64,000 nucleotides of DNA from Dyella caseinilytica (GCF_016865235.1 NZ_CP064030.1:4030001-4094000); one strand, 5' to 3'; positions 9,312-17,596 are shown, counted from the first letter of the stretch. Notes: a model not told the origin generated them from the sequence alone. Numbers and translations: made by a program.

Positions 9312-10861
9312 GGCGAAGCTCCGTTGAAGTCGATGAAGGCAGGCGTCGGACCCAGTTTGTCCAGGCAGCTCGCATCCAGCTGCTTGGGATCAAGTTTGTC
9401 GATGAACTGGCCGAGCAATTGCGGCATGCAGCCACGACTGAATAGCGAATGCCCCTGCCCCTTGAAGATCAGCTGACGCCCGTCGCTCAAACCAGCGAGG
9501 ATCGCTTCGCCGTAACGGGGCGGCGTCACCGGGTCGAGCTGGCCGGACAGAATCAGGGTCGGCTTGTCGCTTTTCAGCGGCGAATGGAAATCCGCCGGCC
9601 GTGTGCCGTGCGGCCAGACATCGCACTGCGCCTTGATCGAATCGACAAGGTGATTGCCGAGAATGGCGTTCTGATCCTGTGGCCGCGGCTGCAGCAGATC
9701 GCCGTCTTCGCTGCATATCACGCTCATGGACATGCCACTGTTCATGTCGCCACCCAGGTCACTGCTGAGCAGATTGGATTGACCCAGCAATGGTCCGACA
9801 TCACCGTGTGCGGCAGCATCGATCGACAGCGGAAGCAGCGCCGCCGTTTCCGACTGATACGCAAACATGCGCACGACGCTGGCCAGCGAAAACTCGGTCA
9901 ACGGACGTTCGACCATCTTGTAGGTTTGCGGATCGCGAAAACTCACTGTATGCGGATTAGCGCGGAGCGCGTCGCGCAGCTGATAAAGCGTCTGCATGGA
10001 GTCGCCAAAATGCTGCTTGCACGCGGGCACGGCTAGGCATGCGGCAAAATCTTTCCTGAGTGCATCATCCAGATTGCTGGCCATGTCCTCGCCCAGAATC
10101 ACCTGATTGGGAACAGGTGAGTCCAGCACCATGCTGCGCACGCTGTCCGGATAATGCCGAACATATTGCTGCGCCATGCGCGTGCCGTATGACACGCCGA
10201 CCAAATCGAAAGCAGGCGAACCGAGTGCCTTGCGCACATCTTCCAGATCCTGCGCAGCGATCGTGGTGGTGTAGTAGCGCGGATCGGCCTTCAGGCTGAC
10301 TTCCGCCAGGCAAGCAGCAACTTCTTTGCGTACCTTGTTGAGGTCCAGCGTATAGGAAGCGTCGTCGTCATCGGCGTCGGCCTCCTTGCAGCTGAGCGGA
10401 TTGGAGTCACCCGTACCGCGCTGATCGAGCAGCACCACGTCGTGGTGCTTGCGTACCTCATCAAACGCCGGAGCGGCGGCTACCCACGACTCAGTTGCCG
10501 CCTCGCCCGGGCCGCCCGCCAGCAATACCACCATGTCCGCGTTGGGTATCTGAGCGTCGCTGCGCGCTATGGCCAGCTTCAGCCCAATGCGGCGGCTGTG
10601 CGGATCATCGCGGTTTTCCGGCACCTCGAATGTCGTGCACCACGCTTGGGCGGTAGCGCCGCTGCCAGGGCGACCCAGTTCACACGGCTTGAAGACGAGC
10701 GAGCCACGCTGCCATGTGCGCCCCGCCGGGGATGACGTTTCGGTAGTCACCGGCGCGCTTCCTTCCGCAGGATCGCGCGCCTTGATCCGACCGTATTGGT
10801 ACGCCAAAGCGCCCACGGCGGCCAGCGCCACCACTACGCGTAATACGGTTCTGGCCTGCAT
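9308..10861 (-). CDS. Alpha/beta hydrolase of the TAP (tripeptidyl aminopeptidase-like) family
   Basis: 517 residues. The N-terminus is a signal or anchor helix (VLRVVVALAAVGALAYQYG), so it acts at or beyond the inner membrane. The catalytic triad is visible: the nucleophile in LVGVSYGTRMAQQY (about residue 223), Asp in SGQLDPVTPPRYGE (about 441) and His in GQGHSLFSRGC (about 470), with the oxyanion GGPGEA segment earlier. This layout is that of secreted proline/tripeptidyl aminopeptidases. It lies 2 bases after the XRE gene and overlaps the ABC ATPase, so it may process a peptide handled by that exporter (inference). Confidence 0.88.
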   Translation of the reverse strand: MQARTVLRVVVALAAVGALAYQYGRIKARDPAEGSAPVTTETSSPAGRTWQRGSLVFKPCELGRPGSGATAQAWCTTFEVPENRDDPHSRRIGLKLAIARSDAQIPNADMVVLLAGGPGEAATESWVAAAPAFDEVRKHHDVVLLDQRGTGDSNPLSCKEADADDDDASYTLDLNKVRKEVAACLAEVSLKADPRYYTTTIAAQDLEDVRKALGSPAFDLVGVSYGTRMAQQYVRHYPDSVRSMVLDSPVPNQVILGEDMASNLDDALRKDFAACLAVPACKQHFGDSMQTLYQLRDALRANPHTVSFRDPQTYKMVERPLTEFSLASVVRMFAYQSETAALLPLSIDAAAHGDVGPLLGQSNLLSSDLGGDMNSGMSMSVICSEDGDLLQPRPQDQNAILGNHLVDSIKAQCDVWPHGTRPADFHSPLKSDKPTLILSGQLDPVTPPRYGEAILAGLSDGRQLIFKGQGHSLFSRGCMPQLLGQFIDKLDPKQLDASCLDKLGPTPAFIDFNGASP

Positions 10862-10863
10862 GC

Positions 10864-11061
10864 CTATTCTTCTCCCGGTACGAAGATCATTTCGATCGTC
10901 ATGCCGAACAGGCGCGCGATCTTGAAAGCCAGCGGCAGACTCGGATCGTACTTCCCGGTCTCGATGGCATTGATGGTTTGTCGCGAAACGTCCAGCTTTT
11001 GCGCAAGATCGGCTTGCGACCAGCCACGCTCACTACGTAGTTCACGCACAACATTGTTCAT
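10864..11061 (-). CDS. Small XRE-family helix-turn-helix regulator
   Basis: 65 residues, ATG at 11061; the track-length extension to 11088 has no better ribosome site. It is almost only a DNA-binding domain: SQADLAQKLDVSRQTINAIE is the HTH, followed by GKYDPSLPLAFKIARLF, a signature of the YozG-like XRE group often paired with a small membrane protein, as here. It probably dimerises and represses its own operon at the paired sites 11826-11843 and 11870-11887 (inference). Confidence 0.92.
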   Translation of the reverse strand: MNNVVRELRSERGWSQADLAQKLDVSRQTINAIETGKYDPSLPLAFKIARLFGMTIEMIFVPGEE

Positions 11062-11106
11062 GGTTTCGGGTGCATTCCGGACACACATGCATACGGCTTC
11101 ATGCGC

Positions 11107-11709
11107 TCATTCACTCCGATAGCGACGCCGGTACCAACGCGACAGGGCAAGCACAAGCCCTGCTCCCATGCATCCGCCTCCCGTGCCATAGACGAAGCCG
11201 AGGCGGTAATCATCCAGCTCGCCGTGGGACAGCGCTGCGATGACGAGAATGATCACGCCCACCAGTGCGAAGCGCAGGTAGAACCAGCTGCCCGCGTCTT
11301 CGTCGCACCAGCTGCTGACCCCGTATCGGCGCAAAACGTACCAGCGCACCGCGCTGTAACTCAGCATGATGACCGGGAATACCCAGATCAGGATCGTGCC
11401 GTCCAACTTCAGCACGCCGGCAATACTCAGAAAGCCCCCGATCATGCCCAGCGTGCTGGTAACGGCGGCTGCCGTACCCAGAGCGATCAAGTGAGTGCGC
11501 TGTTCCAGCTCGTCGCTGGTGCGAATGCGCCGCGCAAGCAAGCTGATCAGGTAGATCAACGGCAGCACCGGCGCGAGCGCCAGCAGGATCTTCCAGGGCA
11601 GCTGCGTTGCCGTACGCAACAGCGGCCATGCGAACAGTACGGCCATCGCATAGATCGCCATCACCACCAGTACCCGCTGCTCATATTGCTTCTGCGAAAA
11701 GCGCCTCAT
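11107..11709 (-). CDS. Small multi-pass membrane protein paired with XRE regulator
   Basis: 200 residues. The start is ATG 11709 because GGGGAGGAG precedes it; the frame is open further upstream. About six hydrophobic segments are visible, with the cytosolic motif SDELEQRTHLIAL between the second and third. Proteins with this DELE-R motif next to YozG-like XRE regulators are common in proteobacteria but have no assigned role. It is the first gene of the operon running to 7405; the XRE gene follows after 45 bases. Confidence 0.82.
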   Translation of the reverse strand: MRRFSQKQYEQRVLVVMAIYAMAVLFAWPLLRTATQLPWKILLALAPVLPLIYLISLLARRIRTSDELEQRTHLIALGTAAAVTSTLGMIGGFLSIAGVLKLDGTILIWVFPVIMLSYSAVRWYVLRRYGVSSWCDEDAGSWFYLRFALVGVIILVIAALSHGELDDYRLGFVYGTGGGCMGAGLVLALSRWYRRRYRSE

Positions 11710-11825
11710 GACTCCTCCCCTGTGTGCGGCCTGACCTAGCTCGCCAGCCATCCTCGCTGCCACCCGGCATGAGCACCCCCGCTATGACCGTGCACATCCC
11801 CAGCACCGCTTAGTCCTGACGAGCA

Positions 11826-11843
11826 TGTAAAGCTTGCTTGACA
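11826..11843. promoter_or_regulatory. Operator 1 of XRE operon (TGTAAAG-N4-CTTGACA)
   Basis: An 18-bp imperfect palindrome. On the minus strand it reads TGTCAAG-CAAG-CTTTACA and lies where transcription from the promoter at 11847-11875 would begin. It matches operator 2 in sequence but in opposite orientation. Confidence 0.68.
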
Positions 11844-11846
11844 AGC

Positions 11847-11875
11847 AGGTTAGGCCCGTAGCGCACCCATGTCAA
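11847..11875 (-). promoter_or_regulatory. Sigma-70-type promoter of the XRE/ABC operon
   Basis: On the minus strand a perfect -35 box TTGACA (11870-11875) is followed by a 17-base spacer and a weak -10 box TAACCT (11847-11852). Transcription would begin near 11840, giving a leader of about 130 bases before the ATG at 11709. Operator 2 covers the -35 box and operator 1 the start site. Confidence 0.55.
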
Positions 11876-11887
11876 GCGTCCTTTACA
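11870..11887. promoter_or_regulatory. Operator 2 of XRE operon (TGTCAAG-N4-CTTTACA)
   Basis: An 18-bp imperfect palindrome whose reverse complement, TGTAAAG-GACG-CTTGACA, equals operator 1 outside the 4-base centre. The centres are 44 bp apart, about four helical turns, and the site contains the -35 box of the minus-strand promoter. Confidence 0.68.
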
Positions 11888-11976
11888 AGATGCCAAGACT
11901 AACCCACTGAAATGGCATTCCAAGGGTAGTCCAGCGACCTATCGCGTCACATTTGGACCGGCACACCGTCCCCTTT

Positions 11977-11992
11977 TGTGATCCAAATCACG
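11977..11992. promoter_or_regulatory. CRP/Clp-like site, distal
   Basis: TGTGATCCAAATCACG fits the CRP-family consensus TGTGA-N6-TCACA except for the last base. The arms GTGAT/ATCAC are perfect. In this order the CRP homologue Clp is a global regulator of surface and extracellular functions, so Clp is the likely binder (inference). Confidence 0.6.
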
Positions 11993-12071
11993 GAATCTTC
12001 TGATAGGCAATCAGGCATTTCTTAAGGTTAAGTGAGCGCAATGTAGGAAATTTGGCCAGTTCAGGGGAAAA

Positions 12072-12087
12072 TGTGATGGGGATCACT
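12072..12087. promoter_or_regulatory. CRP/Clp-like site, promoter-proximal
   Basis: TGTGATGGGGATCACT has the same perfect GTGAT-N4-ATCAC arms as the distal site, 95 bp away centre to centre. It ends 3 bases before the sigma-54-like element. Confidence 0.6.
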
Positions 12088-12090
12088 CTT

Positions 12091-12106
12091 TGGCCCGATT
12101 GTTGCT
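12091..12106 (+). promoter_or_regulatory. Sigma-54 (RpoN)-type promoter of the pilin gene
   Basis: TGGCCCGATTGTTGCT differs at one position from the -24/-12 consensus TGGCACG-N4-TTGCT, with correct GG-to-GC spacing. The start site would be near 12117, giving a leader of about 118 bases before the pilin ATG. Confidence 0.6.
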
Positions 12107-12124
12107 CAGCAGTCCATGCAAGGC

Positions 12125-12165
12125 GTGGGCCTGCCCGTGAGGGGGCGGGGAAACGCCCGGCCCAC
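12125..12165 (+). other. Structured 5' leader of pilin mRNA
   Basis: A 7-bp outer stem (GTGGGCC at 12125-12131 with GGCCCAC at 12159-12165) encloses a GC-rich hairpin (GGGCG 12143-12147 with CGCCC 12154-12158, loop GGGAAA). It lies inside the predicted leader. It does not match a riboswitch class that I recognise. Confidence 0.5.
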
Positions 12166-12234
12166 CAGCGATTTACCTAGATGTCGCACCTGAATGTTGC
12201 ACCTGACCTACACACGTAACTCAAGGAAACCCTT

Positions 12235-12774
12235 ATGAAAAAGACTCTTCTCACCGCTGCGCTGCTGACCGCCTTTGGCGTTGCGGCCGTCGCGCCGCAG
12301 GCTGCCCTTGCAGCCTCCACCGGCACCATCAACTTCTCCGGCAAGGTGTACAAGGACACCTGCGTGATCACCGTCAACAACGGCGCCACGGTCACGCTGC
12401 CGACGGTTGCCACGTCGGCCTTCGCCACCTCGTCGGGCGTTGCACTGGCCTCCAGCGCAACCAATTTCAACATTGCCCTGACCGCTTGCGACAACAACCT
12501 GGTGAGCGCGTCCACGGCGTTCAATGGCACCAACATTGACACCACCACGGGCAACCTGAAGAACTCGCTCTCGACCAACAACTCGAACGTCGAAATCGAG
12601 CTGCTGAACGGCGCCAGCGTCATCAACACCAACACCAACGCCAACGCCCCGACGATCGCTCTTACGAGCGGCGCAGGTAACGTCACGTTGACAGCCGAGT
12701 ACATCACCACCTCGACGGCCACCACCGCCGGTCTCGTGAGCTCGTCCGTTGGCTTCACGCTGACCTATAACTAA
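12235..12774 (+). CDS. Major fimbrial subunit (chaperone-usher pilin)
   Basis: 179 residues, ATG with AAGGAAA 8 bases upstream. Signal peptide 1-26 ends in ALAA. The mature protein has GTINFSGKVYKDTC and a second Cys in TACDNN, the disulfide pair of FimA-type pilins, and ends in the strand GFTLTYN with a near-terminal aromatic residue used for chaperone binding. It is very rich in Thr, Ser and Asn. It is assembled through the periplasmic chaperone and usher encoded next. A strong terminator follows at 12788-12824, so it is probably expressed well above the assembly genes. Confidence 0.92.
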   Translation: MKKTLLTAALLTAFGVAAVAPQAALAASTGTINFSGKVYKDTCVITVNNGATVTLPTVATSAFATSSGVALASSATNFNIALTACDNNLVSASTAFNGTNIDTTTGNLKNSLSTNNSNVEIELLNGASVINTNTNANAPTIALTSGAGNVTLTAEYITTSTATTAGLVSSSVGFTLTYN

Positions 12775-12787
12775 GTGTGGCACCACG

Positions 12788-12824
12788 GTGCTGCGGTCAT
12801 GCGTCATGGCCGCAGCACGTTTTT
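12788..12824 (+). terminator. Rho-independent terminator/attenuator after pilin gene
   Basis: GTGCTGCGG (12788-12796) pairs perfectly with CCGCAGCAC (12810-12818) and is followed by a T5 run at 12820-12824. It lies between the pilin stop and the chaperone start, so partial read-through would set pilin in excess over chaperone and usher. Confidence 0.85.
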
Positions 12825-12864
12825 CCGCAAGCCGCGACGCATTGACTTCCGACAGGGTATTTCC

Positions 12865-13608
12865 ATGAAAAGCCTGCTCTGCGCAGCTCGCGCAGCCTTG
12901 ATAGCGCTTTGCCTGACCGCCACTGCAGCCAACGCCAACGTGCTGATTGCCGGCACGCGCGTGGTGTTTTCCGCGCAGGATGGCGAGGTCACTGTTCGGC
13001 TGACCAATGACAACGCGCAGCCTGCGCTGGTCGAGGCATGGATCGATGATGGCGATCCCAACTCCACCCCGAATAACGCCAAAGCGCCCTTCCTGATCAC
13101 GCCGCCGCTGTTCCGTATCGAGGCACACAAGGATCAGAACCTGCGCATCATTTCCACCCCGGCACCGCTGCCCAGTGACCGCGAGTCGCTGTTCTGGCTC
13201 AACGTGCTGGAAATCCCGCCCAAGCCCAGCGGCCCGCAATATGCAGGCAAGAACACCCTGCAGCTGGCCATTCGCTCGCGGCTCAAATTTTTCTACCGTC
13301 CGGCCAATCTTGCTGGCGATGCCAATAAGGCCGCCGAACAGATGACCTGGAAGGCCGTCGCAGACGGGCAAGGCTACGCACTGGAAGTGCGTAACCCCAC
13401 GCCGTACCACGTCACCATCGTCCAGCTGTCGCTGACGGTGAATGGCAAGTCGTATACCGCGGACAACGGCATGGTCGATCCGCTCGGCAACCTGCGCCTG
13501 AAGATCAAGGGATTGACCGAGGCTCCTGCAGCGGGCACCGCTGTTGCCTTCAACGTTATCAATGATTTTGGCGCGACTGTTTCCTTCAAGGGCAACGTCG
13601 CACCATGA
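12865..13608 (+). CDS. Periplasmic fimbrial chaperone (PapD/FimC family)
   Basis: 247 residues from ATG 12865; the open frame extends upstream across the terminator, but the signal peptide (1-22, ending TAANA) fixes this start. Family residues are seen: the N-terminal GTRVVFSAQDGEVTVRLTN strand with the subunit-anchoring Arg, the SLFWLNVLEIPPKP segment, and RSRLKFFYRP with the second anchoring Lys. It holds pilin subunits by donor-strand complementation and delivers them to the usher. Its stop overlaps the usher start (ATGA, 13605-13608). Confidence 0.95.
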   Translation: MKSLLCAARAALIALCLTATAANANVLIAGTRVVFSAQDGEVTVRLTNDNAQPALVEAWIDDGDPNSTPNNAKAPFLITPPLFRIEAHKDQNLRIISTPAPLPSDRESLFWLNVLEIPPKPSGPQYAGKNTLQLAIRSRLKFFYRPANLAGDANKAAEQMTWKAVADGQGYALEVRNPTPYHVTIVQLSLTVNGKSYTADNGMVDPLGNLRLKIKGLTEAPAAGTAVAFNVINDFGATVSFKGNVAP

Positions 13609-16394
13609 CACGTCAGCGCACATTCCATAAGAAGGCTTCAGCGGCCCGACATGGTGTGTGCCGCCAGATTTTACTGTGCGTGGGTATTGCCGCTGCACTG
13701 GGCAGCTGGACAAACGCCTTCGCCAGCGCATCTGCCGACGCATCTCCCGTAGCTGCCAGCGGTGCGGACGCCAGTGCCAGCAACGGCTATGCCGACTTCG
13801 ATCGCAGCATGTTGTCCGGCTCCGGGCAGAACACCACGGATCTGTCGCGCTTCGAGCATGGCAATCCGGTGCTGCCGGGCAGCTACAACACTGACATCTA
13901 TCTCAACAATGTCTGGATTGGCCGCAGCGACGTGCGTTTTGCCGCAACGACGGCCAATGCGAGCGCCATCCCGTGCGTAGACCAAAAGCTGCTCGATCAG
14001 CTGCGGGTGAAACCGGCCAAACTGTCCGATGACATCAAGGCTCGCCTGGCCGACCCCAAGGGCTGCGTAAGCATCGGCGACCTGATTCCCAGCGCCACCA
14101 TGACATTCGATATGTCGCAGCTGCGGCTCGACGCCAGCGTGCCGCAGGCTTATCTGGGTCAAATGCCGCGTGGCTATGTCAGCCCGCAATACTGGGATGC
14201 CGGCGTGCCGGCAGCGCTGCTGAACTACAACTTCAACAGCTACCACCTCGATTCCCAAGGTCAGAGCCAGACCACTTCATACCTGGGATTGAACAGCGGC
14301 CTCAATCTTGGCCCTTGGTATTTCCGCGAAGATGCCGCTGTCAATTGGGAATCTGCCACCCCCACGACGCCTTCGCGCCGTCAATGGCAGAACATTCAAG
14401 CCTATGTGCAGCGTGACCTGTCCTCGCTGCAGGCCATGTTGACGATCGGCGACAGCTACACCGATGGCGCCGTCTTCGACAGTTACGGTATCCGCGGCGT
14501 ACAGCTCGGCACCGATGACCGCATGCGTCCGCAATCCCTGCAAGGCTATGCACCCGTCGTGCACGGCGTGGCGCAGACCAATGCCAAGGTCACCGTACGG
14601 CAGAATGGCATGGTCATCTACGAAACCACCGTGTCGCCGGGACCGTTCTCGATCAACGACCTGTATCCGATCGGCTACGGTGGCAACTTGCTGGTCACGG
14701 TGACTGAAGCGGACGGCCGCGTAAGCAACTTCACCGTACCCTACGCCTCCGTGGCTCAGTTACTGCGTCCCAACATCACTCGCTTTGATATCGCCGTCGG
14801 CGAACTGCGTGATGCGTCGATTCACGACAAGCCGGCCGTGCTTCAGGCGACCGTCCAGCACGGCTTCAGCAATCTGCTGACCGGATATGCCGGCATCGTC
14901 GGCTCGCAAGGCTATGGCGCCGCACTGGTGGGCGCCGCGGTCAATACGCACTTCGGCGCATTCGCACTGGATGTCACGCAGGCCAACACTCATATTCCTG
15001 GCTATGCGGCGCAGTCCGGACAAAGTCTGCGCGTGACCTACAGCAAGATCATCCCGTCGACCCAGACGACCTTCTCGGTGGCGGCTTATAGTTATTCCAC
15101 TGGCGGCTTTTTGAGCGTCACCCAAGCCGCCGAAGCACGTGAATACGCACGCGAAGGTGTCAACGCGTTCACCATCGTGCCGCAAACGAGCATACCGACG
15201 ATCGATGGCATCACAGAGGTCAGTGCGCTGTCGCCGGCACAGCAGGCGCTGCTCGCGGGTGGCTCATTCACGACCAACCCGATCTCTGCCACCGGCGTGC
15301 AGCGTCAGCGCAATACGTTCACGCTCTCGCTAAGCCAGCCGCTGGGGCACAACGGCGGATCGATCTATGCCAACGTGTCGGCCAGCGACTATTGGAACCA
15401 GCACGGCAACGATACGCAGTTCCAGGTGGGCTACAACGGTCATATCCACCAGCTCGGCTACAGCATCTCCGCAACACGTACCGTCGACCCGCTGGGCCGT
15501 TACGACAACGAGTACCTGGTGAGCTTCACCTTGCCGCTGGGCCACAGTGAACACTCGCCGGTCTTCACCCTGAACGTCGGTCACGACCAGAGCACCGGCG
15601 CGCAGGATCAGGCCATGGTGAACGGCACGCTGGGCGCAGACAATCAGTTCAACTACGGCGCAACAGCTACGCACAACGGCGATGGCGGCGGCAATGCCGG
15701 CAGCGTCAATGTGGGTTATCGCAGCCCCTATGCCGTGGTCAGCGCCAGCTATGGCGATGGCAGCGGCTACTCACAGGCATCGGTAGGTGCGAGCGGTTCG
15801 GTGATCGCGCATCCGGGTGGCGTCACCTTCGGCCAGCCGATCGGCGACACGGTGGGCATCATCTATGTTCCGGGTGCCGCAGGGGCTCGCCTGAACAATT
15901 CAGCCGGTGCACGCATCGATAGCTTCGGCTATGCCGTGGTGCCATACCTGCTGCCTTACCAGCTCAATACCATACAAATTGATCCCAAGGGTTTGCCGCT
16001 CGACGTGCAGCTCGATGCCACCAGTGCGCAGGTCGCACCCTATGCTGGCGCCGTGGTGATGCTGAAGTTCAAGACCAAGAATGGCCGCGTGCTGATCGTT
16101 CGTGCGCGCCTCGAAAACGGCCAAACCCTGCCCTTCGGCGCCGAAGTGTTCGACGATAAAGGCGCGTCGCTGGGTGTGGTCGGCCAGTCTGGACAGATCC
16201 TGCTGCGCGGCGTCGAATCGGCTGGCCGGCTGACGGCACGCTGGCAGGACGACAGCGGCGCTGCCCACGCTTGCTCGTTCCCCTACCAGGCACCGGTATT
16301 GCCCCGTGGCAAACACGCCAGTGCCGACGAAATCAGTGTGACTTGCTCGCAAGCGTCGCCAGACATGGCCATGACAAGCATGCAGGGAAAATGA
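13605..16394 (+). CDS. Outer-membrane fimbrial usher (FimD/PapC family)
   Basis: 929 residues, with an atypically long signal region ending near residue 42. It has the usher architecture: an N-terminal domain with LPGSYNTDIYLNNVWIGRSDV, a beta-barrel of about 24 strands, a middle plug domain with the VTVRQNGMVIYETTVSPGPF segment, and C-terminal domains near PFGAEVFDDKGASLGVVGQSG with the CSFPY ending. It recruits chaperone-subunit complexes and secretes the fimbria. Length is slightly above the usual 800-880 because of the N-terminal extension and Ala/Ser linker. Confidence 0.95.
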   Translation: MTRQRTFHKKASAARHGVCRQILLCVGIAAALGSWTNAFASASADASPVAASGADASASNGYADFDRSMLSGSGQNTTDLSRFEHGNPVLPGSYNTDIYLNNVWIGRSDVRFAATTANASAIPCVDQKLLDQLRVKPAKLSDDIKARLADPKGCVSIGDLIPSATMTFDMSQLRLDASVPQAYLGQMPRGYVSPQYWDAGVPAALLNYNFNSYHLDSQGQSQTTSYLGLNSGLNLGPWYFREDAAVNWESATPTTPSRRQWQNIQAYVQRDLSSLQAMLTIGDSYTDGAVFDSYGIRGVQLGTDDRMRPQSLQGYAPVVHGVAQTNAKVTVRQNGMVIYETTVSPGPFSINDLYPIGYGGNLLVTVTEADGRVSNFTVPYASVAQLLRPNITRFDIAVGELRDASIHDKPAVLQATVQHGFSNLLTGYAGIVGSQGYGAALVGAAVNTHFGAFALDVTQANTHIPGYAAQSGQSLRVTYSKIIPSTQTTFSVAAYSYSTGGFLSVTQAAEAREYAREGVNAFTIVPQTSIPTIDGITEVSALSPAQQALLAGGSFTTNPISATGVQRQRNTFTLSLSQPLGHNGGSIYANVSASDYWNQHGNDTQFQVGYNGHIHQLGYSISATRTVDPLGRYDNEYLVSFTLPLGHSEHSPVFTLNVGHDQSTGAQDQAMVNGTLGADNQFNYGATATHNGDGGGNAGSVNVGYRSPYAVVSASYGDGSGYSQASVGASGSVIAHPGGVTFGQPIGDTVGIIYVPGAAGARLNNSAGARIDSFGYAVVPYLLPYQLNTIQIDPKGLPLDVQLDATSAQVAPYAGAVVMLKFKTKNGRVLIVRARLENGQTLPFGAEVFDDKGASLGVVGQSGQILLRGVESAGRLTARWQDDSGAAHACSFPYQAPVLPRGKHASADEISVTCSQASPDMAMTSMQGK

Positions 16395-16485
16395 AGCCCC
16401 AGGAGCACAGATTCATGCACCCGATATCACTTGCCCGCATGATGCCCATGAATGTCGATGCTTCCGCCGCATCCCGGAGGCTGTC

Positions 16486-17493
16486 ATGAGGCACGCTATC
16501 GATTTCTTCCACCGCATGATCCGCCCCGGCAGGGGATGGGGTCGCTGTGGGCTGTTGCTTTTGTTGCTGGCATTGGGCTTCGCGCCCACCGGCAACGTGT
16601 TTGCGCAATGCATTGAGGACTTTCAGTCGCCAGGCGCACAGGGAACGGTCACCTTCAATCCGCCTTCCACCATCGCGGTACCCGCCAACGTCGCGACCAA
16701 CACCGTGCTCTGGACGTCGGGTTCGATAAATCCGAACCCCAGTGTCATCTACGACTGCTACAACACGATCAACAATGGCATCACTAACAATGTAGGGAAG
16801 GCACCAGGCGCAGGCGTTCAATACTTCCCGACGGGCGTGGTGGGAGTCTCCTATGCGCTCATCCACGGCGGCGCGCCGATGTACCAATACGCCACCATGT
16901 CCACGTCGTACAACGGTGGATCAACCGTCACGTTCAGCCTTCCGACGATCATGGAAATCGTTGCCACCGGGACTATTACCAACGGCAGCACACTCGCAGC
17001 GGGCACACTCGGTTATTGGCAATGGCAGGGTAGCGGCAATCCGCAAATCGAAGCCTTTGTCCTGGGCAATCCAGTCACGTTCGTCACCTCGAGTTGCTCG
17101 GTCAACACCAATCCGATCAACGTGACGCTGCCGACCATCAGTACCACCGCTCTGGGCAGCGTGGGCGCCACGGCGGGTACCACCCCGTTTGCCATCGGAT
17201 TGACTTGCACCGGCGCAGCAGGCATGAGCGTGTCAGTCACGATGAACTACAACGGCAGCGCTTCCGGCATCCAGGGCGTCCTGTTGCCAACCAGCGGCAG
17301 CACCAGTGGCATTGGCATACAGGTGCTCGACCAAGCCAACACCCCGATAACGTTTGGTACGGCGGAAGCTGAAGGCACGACACCCGTCGGTCAAATGACT
17401 ATTCCTTACTCCGCGCGCTACTACCAGACAGCAGCAACGATCACACCCGGCACATTGGCGGCATCCGCCACCTTTACGCTGACATATCAGTGA
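16486..17493 (+). CDS. Fimbrial tip adhesin, two-domain
   Basis: 335 residues; ATG 16486 has GGAGG just upstream. A signal peptide with a long basic N-region and a leucine stretch ends near residue 43 (NVFAQC). The N-terminal half (about 44-200) is an unrecognised Gly/Thr/Asn-rich domain with a Cys pair. The C-terminal half starts at SSCSVNTNPINVTLP and ends in TFTLTYQ, a pilin domain like that of the major subunit. A two-domain protein at the end of an operon is the usual tip adhesin. The ligand is unknown. Confidence 0.85.
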   Translation: MRHAIDFFHRMIRPGRGWGRCGLLLLLLALGFAPTGNVFAQCIEDFQSPGAQGTVTFNPPSTIAVPANVATNTVLWTSGSINPNPSVIYDCYNTINNGITNNVGKAPGAGVQYFPTGVVGVSYALIHGGAPMYQYATMSTSYNGGSTVTFSLPTIMEIVATGTITNGSTLAAGTLGYWQWQGSGNPQIEAFVLGNPVTFVTSSCSVNTNPINVTLPTISTTALGSVGATAGTTPFAIGLTCTGAAGMSVSVTMNYNGSASGIQGVLLPTSGSTSGIGIQVLDQANTPITFGTAEAEGTTPVGQMTIPYSARYYQTAATITPGTLAASATFTLTYQ

Positions 17494-17596
17494 ACCTGGA
17501 AAATGGAAGCACGGGAGTGATCAGGGAAGCGGACGCCCAAATCTGCCTACAACGTAAAAAGCACGGGACCAATACACCGGCCAGGAGCACCACATC

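Larger units (their letters stand above)
11710..12234. other. Divergent intergenic region between XRE operon and fimbrial locus
   Basis: 525 bases without a convincing gene. It holds, in order, the two XRE-type operators and a minus-strand promoter (11826-11887), two GTGAT-N4-ATCAC sites (11977-11992, 12072-12087), a sigma-54-like element (12091-12106) and a structured leader (12125-12165). Each is listed separately. Confidence 0.9.

Noticed and set aside
12121..12170. c-di-GMP (GEMM) riboswitch in the pilin leader
   Set aside because: The GAAA-loop and conserved A-rich junction of GEMM are not found; only general stem-loops are seen.
12208..13743. 511-residue minus-strand frame across pilin and chaperone genes
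   Set aside because: Antisense to two well-supported genes, low-complexity Gly/Arg composition, crosses the terminator.
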